Below, piece by piece: positions 43,701 to 54,769 of a stretch of 64,000 nucleotides of DNA. Origin of the DNA: Arion vulgaris (taxonomy: Eukaryota; Mollusca; Gastropoda; Stylommatophora; Arionidae); assembly GCA_020796225.1 (NCBI GenBank), contig CM036761.1:37013928-37077927 (forward strand), given 5' to 3'. Position 1 is the first letter of the stretch, and every line of letters begins with the position of its first letter. A program made the translations under genes and the position numbers. The notes beneath the pieces were generated by a model. That model saw nothing but the letters and a program-made list of their open reading frames with translations, made no database searches and was not told where the DNA came from.

Positions 43701-43884
43701 CAAACATAAATCAACACTACCTAGAATATACTAATGACAACTTCATGAACCACACTATCGTATCACTGCTTTTACTTCAATATGTCTACTCGACAGAACC
43801 ACAATATTCAATGTTGCATTATTCAAGATAGTATAATAGCAATAATAGGATGTGAAATAGCTGAATGGTTCGAGATTCAATAGG

Positions 43885-44805
43885 GGTAAGAAGGGTGTAT
43901 TCTTCCCCATACTTATTCAACATATATGTGAAACAGTATGAGAAATGTAAAAGACGATGCCATCTATGTGAATTACGGCCCTTTCACTAAATGCTGCAAA
44001 TCCATACCAGAGCTTAGCAGAGATACGCAGACGACACAGTATTATTATCCACCAGCAAAGAGGTTTTGGGAAAACCTAATCATGACGACCAAGAAACATA
44101 GTGAAGACCAACATCTATATTTGAATACACACAAAAAATAAAAATAATGTCAACGTAAAAAGCAAAATGTTTAACCTAACACTCAAATAAACAATGAAGA
44201 ACTTGAAAGTGTAGAGAGCTACGAATAACTGGGATCAATAGTCAACAAAACGACGTCTGCTCCAAGAGATCTCAAGAAGATTGGCAATAGCAATCAGGAA
44301 GTTAAACAATATGAAGAACATGTGGCAAAGCACCAGCAAAATATTAAAATTAAAAATATTGAGAAATGCATTTTCCAGTGGCTACTTATGGTTGTGAATC
44401 ATGGACCATTACACAAACAACAAGAACGAAAATCCAGTCCTTCGAAACTAAATGCTACAGAAAGATCCTACGAATACCATGAACAGAAAAAGGAAGAACA
44501 CTGATGTCCTGAAAGAACTGAATGTTAAAGACAATTGGCTGATAAACAACATACTATACAGAAAAATTAGATACTTTGGTCACATCAAGCGTCACGATGG
44601 CCTGGAGAGAACAATATTGGAGTGCAGGGTCCCAGGACGCAGAGGCAGACCAAGAAGAAAATGGCTACAAGATATTAAAGAAACCATGATTATGACCATC
44701 GGCGAAGTGGGTGAACTGGCTAGAGACAGAGTGAATTTCAGATGCGCTGCTAAGAGAGCAACGTTCTATAAAGGACACGTACCGTGATGATGATGATGAT
44801 GATAT
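43885..44805 (+). mobile_element. LINE-V copy including an RT active-site motif
   Basis: Begins in RT with a GCILP/LFNIYV-type segment (about 43898-43930), a YADD catalytic motif at 44024-44035, then thumb, and a clean terminal frame (44452-44787): LKELNVKDNWLINNI, IRYFGHIKRHDGLE, PGRRGRPRRKWLQDI and GEVGELARDRVNF. A (gat)n tail (44786-44804) ends the element. Frames are broken before 44450. Confidence 0.82.
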
Positions 44806-45610
44806 TATCAATATAATAATTACATTTTCTCATCTCATTTCCACAAACTCCACGTCTTATACAAAATATCAAAAATGTTCGTAGTTTGAGCACAGCTTCA
44901 AAGACCTATTTAAAACCACTTCCAAATATTAAATTAAGTTAATATGTTAGGATCTTCAATCTTTAAAAAAAAACTTTCGTGAATGAATTCATATTTGTAA
45001 TTTGAACTTGATTTTTTTTGTTAAAGTATAAGAAACAAGATCAACGCGTGTTAACAATGTGTTATGTTTTTAGCGAAGTTCAACAACAAACTGAAAGAAT
45101 CAAATTATCAATATTTCTTTAGAATAACTTCGAACATTTTGAAAACTTTAACCAGAAATTTCTTTTTGCTGAAATATTTTTATTTCGCGTAAAGCGAAAT
45201 AAAAAAATATCATATCAACTCCATGAGAACTGGGGAGAGGAGTGGGGGCTGGAGAGTATGATTGGCTGAATGAACATATTTCATAAATCATCTTCACTCT
45301 GTGAGTGGATTTGAAATGCCTTTCAACGTTCGGTTTGAGGACTCCGTTTATGCAACAATGCAAAGATCTCAATGACAATGCTTGTTTGAAATCCCATGTT
45401 ATTTAATCCGTTCTCTGCGTTTTTTAATAATCATATGACTGATGCTAGAACATTTTAATTTTGGATAAGAACCACTTCAATCTGAGCGTAAATAAACGAT
45501 GTGACATTATATGTGATGTGTATTGTATTTGAAAGCTCAAACTATATCGCTGATGTAGTAGTAGTTCACGATGTAGTAGCGAATATATAGGCTAAAATTG
45601 TTGCATTATT
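44806..45610. other. Unassigned; contains one perfect hairpin
   Basis: No gene or dispersed repeat recognised. A stem-loop occurs at 45177-45205. Confidence 0.4.
45177..45205. other. Perfect 12-bp hairpin
   Basis: tttttatttcgc pairs with gcgaaataaaaa around a gtaaa loop. No flanking gene, so no terminator or regulatory role can be inferred. Confidence 0.6.
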
Positions 45611-45611
45611 G

Positions 45612-45962
45612 TTGATTGATTGATTGATTGATAGAATCATCATCATTGCTCTTCGGTGAGTAATCATGTGTGCTCCGATCTCTTTCTTACACAGGAAGAT
45701 CTCAACGGTAGTGCATGAACTCCGTAGCACAAGCGAGGTTCCCCGTTGTAGTTTAAAAGATGATGAAAATAATTTATATGAATTGTGCCCGAGCAGCGAC
45801 TTTCCTTCATGCTCTTCTAGATTTTCAACTGGCAAGGGTTCTTTCATGTTCTGAACTTGAACACAGGACATACGTTCTAGCATCCGTCTCCGATAGGACT
45901 ATGAACTCTATCTCCCTACACCGAGATTAGGGAATCTCCGGATAATATCCCGATGGCTCCAT
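45612..45962 (-). mobile_element. SINE-F copy
   Basis: Antisense: (ttga)n tail on the left, 'gtgtgctccgatctctttct', 'cacaggaagatctcaac', 'catgaactccgtagcac', 'caagggttctttcatgttct'. It stops before the tRNA-like head ('cccgatggctcc'). Confidence 0.78.
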
Positions 45963-46017
45963 TGAAGTTGATTTCATTATTTCTGATATTTTTCTTTTCT
46001 TGATAACAATCAACATC

Positions 46018-46540
46018 AAGTAGCTTGTCCTTTCTTGAACTTGGCTCCCATGACAGCAGTCCTGAAAATATCTCTGTTATGTTCAAGTTGGCCGTCGTCA
46101 GCAGCAGTCATTCTCAGATCGTCAATGACATATTGCACCTATCGTCTTCTAGGTCTTCCTCTCATTCTTCTTCCAGGCACCATTCCCTTCAAAATTATCT
46201 TCTCTAGGCACACATGTCGTCTGATGTGTCCGAAGAAATTAATTTTTCTTGTTTTTGTGCTTTGTAATAGCCAACTCTGTTTAATATCAAGCTGTTGCAG
46301 AACAGACGCGTTTATTCTTTTCTCTGTTCGTGATATTCTAAGTACTCTTCTGTAGCATTTGCATTCAAAGGCATTAATGATCTTCTCCGTCGCTTTGTCA
46401 ATGTTTCATGTCTCACAACCATATGTTGCCAAGGTGAAAACGCAGGCTCTTAAACATTTGATTTGTGTTCTTATGTCAGTTTCCTTTCATAGGTTAGTTC
46501 GTTCTTTTAGTTTTTGCAAAGCAATGTTCAACCTTATTTT
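46018..46540 (-). mobile_element. LINE-V-related 3' part
   Basis: In complement: INAFECKCYRRVLRISRTEK, a LDIKQSWLL helix, INFFGHIRRHVCLEKII, PGRRMRGRPRRR then an in-frame stop, and DDLRMTAADDGQL. Same order as the LINE-V copies at 30846 and 43885. Confidence 0.75.
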
Positions 46541-46611
46541 AATTTATATTATAGCAATCCCGTTATTTGTTAACAATATATACAAATATATACTTACATA
46601 CATTTTTTTTT

Positions 46612-46792
46612 CGATCCAGAAGCACTTGAACTTTCAGCTCTTCGGCTCGGTACTATGGACATCGTAACCCTTCGGTTCGGTGCCACGAACACGTAAATCT
46701 GGAGAACCTGGGGCTTTTCTGCTTGCGCGCGGAATTGAGCAGCACTCACAGGGAACTTCACCTCGTCCAACGCTACGAACACGCTGGGCAGG
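46612..46792 (-). mobile_element. SINE-A copy
   Basis: Antisense: poly(T) then 'cgatccagaagcacttgaac', paired 'cttcggctcggt'/'cttcggttcggt' blocks, head complement 'gctacgaacacgctgggcag'. Flanks are CATA-rich so a target duplication cannot be fixed. Confidence 0.82.
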
Positions 46793-47045
46793 AGGAATGC
46801 ATACATACATGATACATACATACGTATGTACATACATACATACATAAATTCATGCAAGCACACGCACAAACATATTTGCTTACATACCTACTTCCATACA
46901 CACGTATACATGTATACAAACATGCGCACGCACGCCCACACTTACATACGCTTACGCACGCTTACACATACTTACACCCATTTACATACGCTTACACACA
47001 TTTACACACGTGTAAACACGTTTGCACATGTATAAATACGTTCAT
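46793..47045. repeat. CATA / CTTACACA-type microsatellite
   Basis: (catacata)n then an imperfect acgcttacaca array. Frames rich in H, T and Y are artefacts. Confidence 0.9.
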
Positions 47046-47925
47046 ATATATATAATAATTCTACATATCTACTTATACATCAAATTCCCTGTCTCTCTGT
47101 CAGTGTCTGTCTCCACTATAGTAAGTATATCTACCTGCCAGCTTCCCTTCCCTTCTACTAGTCAACCCACACTTCGCTCAACATTTTCCTTTAATCTACC
47201 ATCATTACCACCACGTGCCTTGTCACAATTCCTTTACCCCAGCCATAAACAACAAGACTACACCCTGCCCTGAATAAACCGCTAATAATAAATAAATATC
47301 CCATTCCCTGGCCCAGGATCGTAGATATGCATCGTTCATCATAGCATGCTGACGGACGGCAGCTAGAATTTCAAACACTATTTCACTAGAGACCGTAGCT
47401 TGTGTCTGACTATCTAATGAATAACTTCGCTTTAGGCCATCTAGAGTAAATCTATCTTAGTATGAAAAAATAACTTTACACCGCAGTCAAATCGATATAT
47501 AAGAAATCAGAGATTGCTTCTTTCAAACAAGAAACAGGAAATTAGTTGACGTTTTTGCATAAATCTAGTCATTTTGTTGATGTTGATAAGTGAATCTTGT
47601 TTGATTTTATTTATTTACTTTGCATCTTAAAAGTAGAAACCACTAAGAATGTATAGAATAATAGCGGAAAGAAGTATAATTAAGGTTTTGCTGATCAAAT
47701 TGTGCGCGTTAATTAATGTTTGTGTGTGGGTGTTTATGGGTGAGACTTGAGTGTTGGTGAGAGACAGAGAGAGTTTGTGTGTGCGTGATTATGAGTGAGA
47801 CTGAGTGTTGATGTCAGAGATGGAGAGAGTTCGTGTGTGTGGTTATGGGTGAGGTTTGGTGTTGGTGAGCGAGGCGGAAAGAGTTTGTGTGAGCAAGAAT
47901 ATATGTATGTGTGCGTGTGCATGTG
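47046..47925. other. Unassigned; GT-rich stretch on the right
   Basis: No gene or repeat copy recognised to 47700. 47715-47910 is a degenerate array of a roughly 55-bp unit around 'gagagagtttgtgtgtg' and 'ttatgggtgagacttg' (about three units). Confidence 0.5.
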
Positions 47926-48432
47926 TATATACATTCGTCGCCTTCCCAAAAGACATCCGTGAGCATGGCAGCAAACATCATGCTGAAGAGTGTTGGGGCC
48001 AGTACACAGCCCTGTTTGACGCCGTTGGTGACATGGAAGGCTTCCGACAGCTCCCTTCGTCAAGTACACGTGCCATCATGCCCTCGTGAAACTGTTGGAC
48101 GATCTTGATGAATTTCCTTGGGCATCCAAATTTGTCCATGATCTTCCATAGACCCTCCCTGTTAACCATGTCGAAAGCCTTTGTCAGATCGACAAAGACC
48201 ATATAGAGGTTACGGTGCTGCTCTTGGCATTTCTCCTGTAGTTGGCGAGCAGCAAATATCATGTCTGCTGTTCCACGACCTGCTCTGAAGCCACATTGGG
48301 TCTCAGGGAGTAAGTCCTGTCCAGGTGATCGATTAATCGATTGAGGAGGACACTGGCCAGTATTTTGCCAGCGATTGACAGGAGGGAGATCCCCTGTGGT
48401 TATCGCAGGCCTGGCGGTTTCCTTTCCGCTTA
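47926..48432 (-). mobile_element. LINE reverse transcriptase fragment (LINE-IX)
   Basis: Minus frame 47978-48481 includes an ETQCGFRAGRGTADMIFAAR motif, motif A as FVDLTKAFDMVNREGLWKIM, and GCPRKFIKIVQQFHEGMMAR. In another frame further along it reads a VKQGCVLAP-type motif before the fragment ends. Both the endonuclease side and the FADD side are missing, so it is an internal RT piece. It is unrelated in sequence detail to the RTE copy and looks Jockey/CR1-like. Confidence 0.85.
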
Positions 48433-48439
48433 TATATAT

Positions 48440-48535
48440 ACAGCGGCGGCTCGTAATCGATTTGTTGGTGGGGCGGGACAAAAATGTCTAAATAATCATG
48501 GTTTTTTGGGGTTAGGATATAATTTAGTACTAATG
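48440..48535. mobile_element. Possible hAT-MITE fragment
   Basis: cagcggcggctcgtaatcg at 48441 resembles the left end of the hAT-type MITE, and 'ggtggggcgggac' echoes its interior ('ggggccaggcccc'). No second end found. Confidence 0.4.
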
Positions 48536-48755
48536 TGGAGGTGTTGAATGAGGCCAAGACACAGAGAAAACTTATCGTCAATACAAGAAAGAGTCAGTCA
48601 TCATTCTTCGGACATGTGATGAGAAAGGGATGTTTAAAACACATTGTAATAATCGGTAAAATCGAGGGAGACGAAACAGAGGAAGACAGAGAGAAAAACT
48701 GTGGATAGCCTAACTTTATGGCACGGAAAAGTATTAACATCTGAGATGATAGCAA
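48536..48755 (+). mobile_element. LINE-VII fragment with GA tail
   Basis: Sense copy: VLNEAKTQRKLIVNTRKS, QSSFFGHVMRKG (about 48598-48633), IGKIEGDETEEDREKN. Ends near the (GA)n run at 48761-48786. Confidence 0.75.
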
Positions 48756-48760
48756 ATACC

Positions 48761-48786
<26 letters not shown>

Positions 48787-48793
<7 letters not shown>

Positions 48794-49215
48794 GGCCTAG
48801 AAGTTTAGTCATTACAAGAAGAGCAAATATTGGAGATATTCATTCTCAAACTTACAAGTTTTATAATTTATTGGAAAGTGTGATGAAATAACAACACAGC
48901 ATCTTGTCAAAGTTCAACAAAATTAGTTGAAAGATAAATGTAGGTAAAGATATGCACATTATTTGTCGTTGTATTCTCATAATGTGTTTTGGCAGCAGTG
49001 CAGACAAAGATAAAGTGTGACTATACATTGTGTGTATATCAAAAATGATTTATCCAAACAAGTTCATTGTTACTGAAATTATTAAACTTTTAGCATCAAA
49101 AGAAACTATAAAAATATCTTTTAGATAATGTGTTATTATTATTCAGGTTTTTTTAATGTAAATTCACATCGGTTTTAAAAAAAATCTAAATATTCATTTT
49201 GTGTCATCATTTTAA
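48787..49215. other. No recognisable feature
   Basis: AT-rich unassigned sequence. Confidence 0.4.
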
Positions 49216-49548
49216 CTTTAAATTATCATAGCTTATAGATTATCAACATAGATTATCATAGCTTATAGATTATCATAGCTTATAGATTATCATAGCTTAT
49301 AGATTATCATAGCTTATAGATTATCATAGCTTATAGATTATCATAGCTTATAGATTATCATAGCTTATAATTATCATAGCTTATAGATTATCATAGCTTA
49401 TAGATTATCATAGCATGATTATCATAGCTTATAATTATCATAGCTTATAGATTATCATAGCTTATAGATTATCATAGCTTATAGATTATCATAGCTTATA
49501 GATTATCATAGCTTATAGATTATCATAGTTTATAGATTATCATAGCTT
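49216..49548. repeat. 19-bp minisatellite
   Basis: About seventeen units of atagcttatagattatcat. Occasional one- or two-base losses. Confidence 0.95.
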
Positions 49549-50117
49549 ATCTTAAATCTTGCATAGCATCTCACTGCTCTTTAACCTTAGCAGTAGGTAG
49601 GGGGGGCCCGCCAAAGATCGTTCAGTTAGGGTTCGCTTCATGATGTAGGCGCCATGCTAACAATATCACAAATTTGCTACGGGCATTCAATAAATTCATA
49701 TGTTTTATTGTCCATAACCCGTTGTCCAGAACAAGAACGATTGCAATAAAACTGAGTAACAATTGTTTAGGGACGGATGACAAATTATGTAAAACGAACA
49801 TGTTTTTTCTATAGTTTTGTATTGTTTCTAAATAAAGCAACTTTGACAACGTTTCGACCAAATGGTTTTTATCAAGATAGAGGTATACTACTCAATACTT
49901 CATAGTTGGAGAAGATCGCGTGAATAACGAAGAACACTGATGATAAGTAAAGAAAGTCTTCATTCAAAGCGTCATATTAGTCACCCGATTACGAGATGAT
50001 GCATTATTCTCAATCAAATTTCTGAAATTTTGAATTGTTTCCATGGAAAGTAATATTGCTGCTTCCACGCTGTCTGTATGCTTTCGACACATCAATATAT
50101 TGTATATTTTTTTTTCT
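49549..50117. other. No recognisable feature
   Basis: Unassigned. A 79-codon minus frame (49622-49861) has no recognisable motif. Confidence 0.4.
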
Positions 50118-50400
50118 CTAGTACTGTTATACGTTGCATAGGGCTAGCAAGTAATTTCTCCATACCACTCTGTCCTTGTCAACTAGCTCAATCTCTTCCA
50201 TGGAATTGAGTTTATTTTGTCTCTCATCAAAGTTCGTTTCAAGGTTTTATCTAAGGCGTTCTTTCTATCTTGAACCCTTTGCGTCCCATTTAATGCATGT
50301 TTGCTATTCTTTGATCATTTCTGCTCAAAGCACGCCCAACATATCTTCATCTTCTCCTTCTTATAACAGATGCTACTAGTTGTTGACCAGACATTTCTCC
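50118..50400 (-). mobile_element. LINE-I 3' fragment
   Basis: Antisense LINE-I terminus: 'cgttatacgttgcataggg', 'atttctccataccactctgt', 'ctcaatctcttccatggaa', 'caacatatcttcatcttctc'. Decayed frame; T run on the left. Confidence 0.75.
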
Positions 50401-50514
50401 GACCTTTCTTGCAAGTTTCTGTAGCTCTCAAAATTTCTTGTGATGATCTAGATGGCCTCACTCACAAGTCCTCCTCCTTTTCATCCGGGCTGGCTTGGAA
50501 CCATCATTGGCGAG

Positions 50515-50551
<37 letters not shown>

Positions 50552-51060
50552 TCCGCATCTATTCCCATCTATTCATCTTGTATCTCAAACTGAGCCGTTT
50601 AAACCCAGATGTCAATTTTAGCCTAAATTCTCTCCAGATCTAATTATTCATTCCTTTCTCGTCAACTATTTTGTTACCTGACACATTTAAATCTATTCTT
50701 TCTTTCTTAATTTTGCATCTTTTTTTGTCAAATAGAATTCTAATTAAACAATAGTATCACACGCATTCATCAATGTTCTCAAGTTTTCTAGTTAATTTTG
50801 TCTACTACGACACAAACCTATCTATAACAAATCTAATTATCAAGCGCAATTCTTTCAGCTTTAATGACAGAAATAGAAATCCCTTATCTCGTCAGTTGTT
50901 TTATCTGACTTCTCCATAGCTTCTGTCAGCCACAATTTTGACATTATCGGAAGAAGAAGTCATACTTCTACTGTCATCAAGTTCTAAAGTTTCCTGTGTG
51001 CGCGCCAGTAAAAGACCGGATGCTTTTTTTTCCTCTTATCGTGTTTTAATCTTGTCCATC
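50401..51060. other. Unassigned with (TA)n at 50519-50549
   Basis: Nothing recognised except a 31-bp TA microsatellite. Confidence 0.45.
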
Positions 51061-51069
51061 GCAATAAAT

Positions 51070-51708
51070 AGATTTATCATAGCTTTTATAACAGCTGTGG
51101 AATAACTATATTTATCACAGCTGTGAAATAACAATTTATCACAGCTGTAGGATAACTATTTATAACAGCTGTGAATAACTATATTATCCAGCTTGGAATA
51201 ATTTATCACAGCTGTAGTACTATATAAGCGAATACCTTTATACAGCTGCAGAATAACTATGTATAACAGCTGCAGAATAACTATTTATAACAGCTGCAGA
51301 ATAACTATTTATAACAGCTGTAGAATAACTATTTATAAGGGCTGTAGAATAACTATATTTATAACATCTGTAGAATAAATATATTGATAACATCTGTAGA
51401 ATAACAACATTTGTAACAGCTGTAGAATAACAGCATTTATAACGGCTGTAGAATAACTATTTATAAGGGCTGTAGAATAACTGTATTTATAGCAGCTGTA
51501 GATTAACAACATTATAACATCTCTAGAATAACTATAACTATTACAGCTGCAGTAAAACTGTATTATCACAGCTGTAAAATAACTATATTTATCACAGCTG
51601 TAAAATAACTATATTTAACACAGCTGTAAAATAACTATATTTATCACAGCTGTAAAATAATTATATTTATCACAGCTGTAAAATAACTATATTTATCAAA
51701 GCTGTAGA
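51070..51708. repeat. About 26-bp minisatellite with CAGCTG core
   Basis: Some 24 units of variable length (22-31 bp) around cacagctgtaaaataactat and 'atttat'. Almost every unit carries CAGCTG or a one-base variant. The right half is more regular than the left. Confidence 0.92.
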
Positions 51709-52055
51709 ACACCCATATTTATATGTGTGTGCTAAGCCTGAGTATAAGTCGGTGTGTGTGTGCTTGAATTCCTTTGTAAAACAAACAAAACAAAGGGGAC
51801 GTATGTTAAATTTGTCTATTATTTCTGCGTTCTCTGTAAAGAACCACTAATAAATCACTTGTGATATATTTATGATTTACAGCAATGAGTGCATTTTGTA
51901 CTACCAGTTTGATGTGTATTTGTGTCATGTATGCCTTTAGAACAATCACCTCTGATTTCGACGTACGTTTTGTTCGGAGTCGCTTTCCCAAGTCCATGAC
52001 AATCGTAATTCTAAATTAATTATTTTCCATTATCAATTTTAGAACACTTAAAACT
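51709..52055. other. No recognisable feature
   Basis: Unassigned; nothing recognised. Confidence 0.4.
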
Positions 52056-52129
52056 TCACAAACATACAATAAAAAGAGAGCAGGTACTAGAGATAAGGGA
52101 AGACCAAGAAAAAGATGGATAGACAACAT

Positions 52130-52337
52130 TTTTTTTTCCCGATCCAGAAGCACTTGAGCTTTTCAACTCTTCGGCTCGGTGCCATGGACATCGTAACCAT
52201 CGGTTCGGTGCCACGAACACCGTAAATCTGGGGAATCTGTGGCTTTTTCTGCCATCCCGCGGAATTGAACCCGCACACACGAGGGATAGTTACCCGTAGT
52301 CCAACGCGCTACGAACACGCTGGGCAGACGAGCGAAT
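52130..52337 (-). mobile_element. SINE-A copy nested in a LINE, 11-bp target duplication
   Basis: Antisense full-length SINE-A bounded by atagacaacat at 52119-52129 and 52338-52348. The duplicated bases are LINE sequence (GRPRKRWIDNI region), so the LINE is older. Confidence 0.9.
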
Positions 52338-52380
52338 ATAGACAACATCAAGACCACATTAAATAAATAGGGATATATGA

Positions 52381-52645
52381 GAGCCGCTGTAGCGTAGTTG
52401 TTAGTGAACTCGCTTCTCAAGGCTGGTGGTCTGGGTTCAGCTCCCGCAATGCGCGTGGATTTTTCCCGACCGCGAAGGCTCTCAGGTCGACCCAGCCTCA
52501 ACTGGGTACCAGACATGCTCTGGGAAAGTAAAGGCGTGATGCTGACCACATCACCCATCGTGTGCCGACGGTCAATGAAAATACAGGCCTAACACTGTAT
52601 TGACCTATATACCACGAGGTATGAAAGGTTCCTTTACTTTTTTTT
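52381..52645 (+). mobile_element. SINE-B copy nested in the same LINE
   Basis: Sense copy: head gagccgctgtagcgtagttg, B-box-like gggttcagctcccg, body 'gtcgacccagcctcaactgg', end 'taccacgaggtatgaaaggt' and a T/A-rich tail. The target duplication is not resolvable beyond about 4 bp. Confidence 0.88.
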
Positions 52646-52790
52646 ATAGCACAACAAGGGCGACTCATATGACCCTGGAACGTAAATTAAAGCTCCCACT
52701 CCTACGCTTAACGGCAAGAGTGGACAACCAATTCCATCATCCACCTGAGGAAAGGCAATAGGCAATAGAAGACTTCACAACTCATCCTTC

Positions 52791-53044
52791 CACTCCAACT
52801 CCCATCATTTTTCAAACTTGTCGCGGAATATCCAGTATTTTTTCTTACATCCACATATTCTTTACTGTCCCTCTTCTTCATCTTTACTCTGTCAAAACTT
52901 TGAGCAAGATATCGGTTTAACACTCACAGACATGATAAACCACGTTATCCTCTCAGACGGCGCGCTGCAGGAAATCTCATGACGTGATTGGCAGATTAAG
53001 TCACGTGGTTGGATTATTTATTTTCTTTTTTTTTCTCAAAATAA
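52791..53044. other. No recognisable feature
   Basis: Unassigned sequence. Confidence 0.35.
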
Positions 53045-53273
53045 TCGCTGTGTTAAACAGGGCATAGCTGTGTTATACAGGGTATGGCTGTTTTAAACAG
53101 GTTATGGCTGTTTTAAACAGGGCATGGCTGTGTTAAACAGGGCATAGCTGTGTTAAACAGTGGGTGTAGGCTGGCTGTTTAAAGCTGAAAAGGGCATGGC
53201 TGTGTTATACAGGGTATGGCTGTTTTAAACAGGGCATGGCTGTGTTATACAGGGCATGGCTGTGTTAAACAGG
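53045..53273. repeat. 20-bp minisatellite
   Basis: About eleven units of cagggcatggctgtgttaaa (variants tatac, tttta), with one interruption at 53160-53190. Confidence 0.93.
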
Positions 53274-53412
53274 GTAGAAATACATGGAGACGATATTTGA
53301 AGGTAGAGATCAACAATACAAAAAGAGTTGAAGGGCTGCAGGAGAAGCTAAAGATAGGAAGACGTCATGTGGTGGTTGATGGTCTATGCTCCAATCGGGG
53401 TTGAAAAGGCAT
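53274..53412 (+). mobile_element. LINE C-terminal fragment (LINE-XIII)
   Basis: The frame ending at 53404 reads TWRRYLKVEINNTKRVEGL, then a degenerate RD-block and VVVDGLCSNRG stop, resembling the WRR...GLCSxRG terminus of LINE proteins. It abuts the 20-bp array; a GA run follows. Confidence 0.6.
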
Positions 53413-53660
53413 GAGAGAGAGAGAGAGAAGATAGCAGGAAGTTAATATTAAAATGCATTGTTTCAGGTGGACGAAAATGTTAATGCGGGTGTAAATATTC
53501 AAGTCGTAGACGGATTCTAATCTAGTTCAACATTTATATTAACATTATCCTTCCTGTCTCATTTTTTTTTAGAGTTGTCAAGTATATATCTCATTTAATA
53601 TCGAACTGGGAAGTAAACATTTGTTTTTTCCTGATTGTCAATTTTGCTTTACAGAGATGG
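53413..53660. other. No recognisable feature
   Basis: Short unassigned sequence. Confidence 0.35.
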
Positions 53661-53667
53661 CACAATC

Positions 53668-54415
53668 TTCTCTTTTATACACACACATATATAAACTCTT
53701 TCTCCTATGTCTTATACACACACACATATATAAACTTTTTCTCTCTCTCTATGTCTTATACACACACATATATATAAACTCTTTCTCCCTCTGTCTTATA
53801 CACACACACCTATATAAACTCTTTCTCTCTCTCTATGTCTTATACACACACACATATATATAAACTCTTTCTCCTATGTCTTATACACACACATATAAAC
53901 TCTTTCTCCTCTCTATGTCTTATCACACACATATATATAACTCTTTCCTCTGTCTATACACACCTATATAAACTCTTTCTCTCTCTCTATTCTTATACAC
54001 ACACATATATAAACTCTTTCTCCTATGTCTTATCACACACACATATATAAACTCTTTCTCCTCTCTATGTCTATACACAACATTATAAACCTTATAACAC
54101 ATATAAACTCTTCTCTCTCTCATGTCTTATACACACATATATAACTTCTCCTCTTATGTCTTATACACACAATATTAAACTCTTTCTTCTCTTATGTCTT
54201 ATACCACATAATAAATCTTCTTTCTTCTTATAACACACACATATATAAACTCTTTCTCCTTCTATGTCTTATACACACACATATATAAACTCTTTCTCCT
54301 TCTATGTCTTATACACACACATATATAAACTCTTTCTCTTTCTATGTCTTATACACACACACATATATAAACTCTTTCTCCTTCTATGTCTTATACACAC
54401 ACACACAAACACACT
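53668..54415. repeat. 37-48-bp minisatellite (ACACAT / CTCTTTCTC)
   Basis: About eighteen units of variable length, each with ctatgtcttatacacacaca then 'tatataaactctttctc'. Units between 54060 and 54240 have many single-base losses. Confidence 0.93.
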
Positions 54416-54558
54416 CTCTCTCTCTCTCTTTCTTTCTCCTTCCTTTCATCCTTCTGACCTTCCAATCACACACATACGTTTGACTCTCACTCTATATCTC
54501 GTTATCAGTTATCATTTATACGAGAACTATCATCATATCACTGCGGACATGTCCATAG
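54416..54558. other. CT run and unassigned sequence
   Basis: (ct)n at 54412-54440, then unassigned sequence. Confidence 0.4.
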
Positions 54559-54560
54559 GT

Positions 54561-54642
54561 GCTTCGATCTCCGCCTCATTCGATCTCCGCCTCATTCGAT
54601 CTCCGCCTCATTCGATCTCCGCCTCATTCGATCTCCGCCTCA
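54561..54642. repeat. 16-bp tandem repeat, five units
   Basis: ttcgatctccgcctca repeated five times with no differences; GC-richer than its surroundings. Confidence 0.95.
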
Positions 54643-54769
54643 GCAAATGTCTCCAGTCCACAAGTATTCTTTAATTCTTCATCTTTGTCATCCCCACTAA
54701 TTCACTTTCTTATATCTCAATCTGCACTTTTCTCCTTCCTCTCTCACACTTTCTACTTCTAGTGGAACA

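Larger units (their letters stand above)
52056..52790 (+). mobile_element. LINE-II-like 3' end split by two SINEs
   Basis: The sequence 'caggtactagagataaggga', 'agaccaagaaaaagatgga', then after the first SINE 'caagaccacattaaataaat', then after the second 'aacgtaaattaaagctccca' matches 59955-60170 without gaps once both SINEs are removed. It encodes the GRPRKRWIDNI-like end of a LINE. The 3' edge is a decayed aggcaat tail. Confidence 0.8.
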
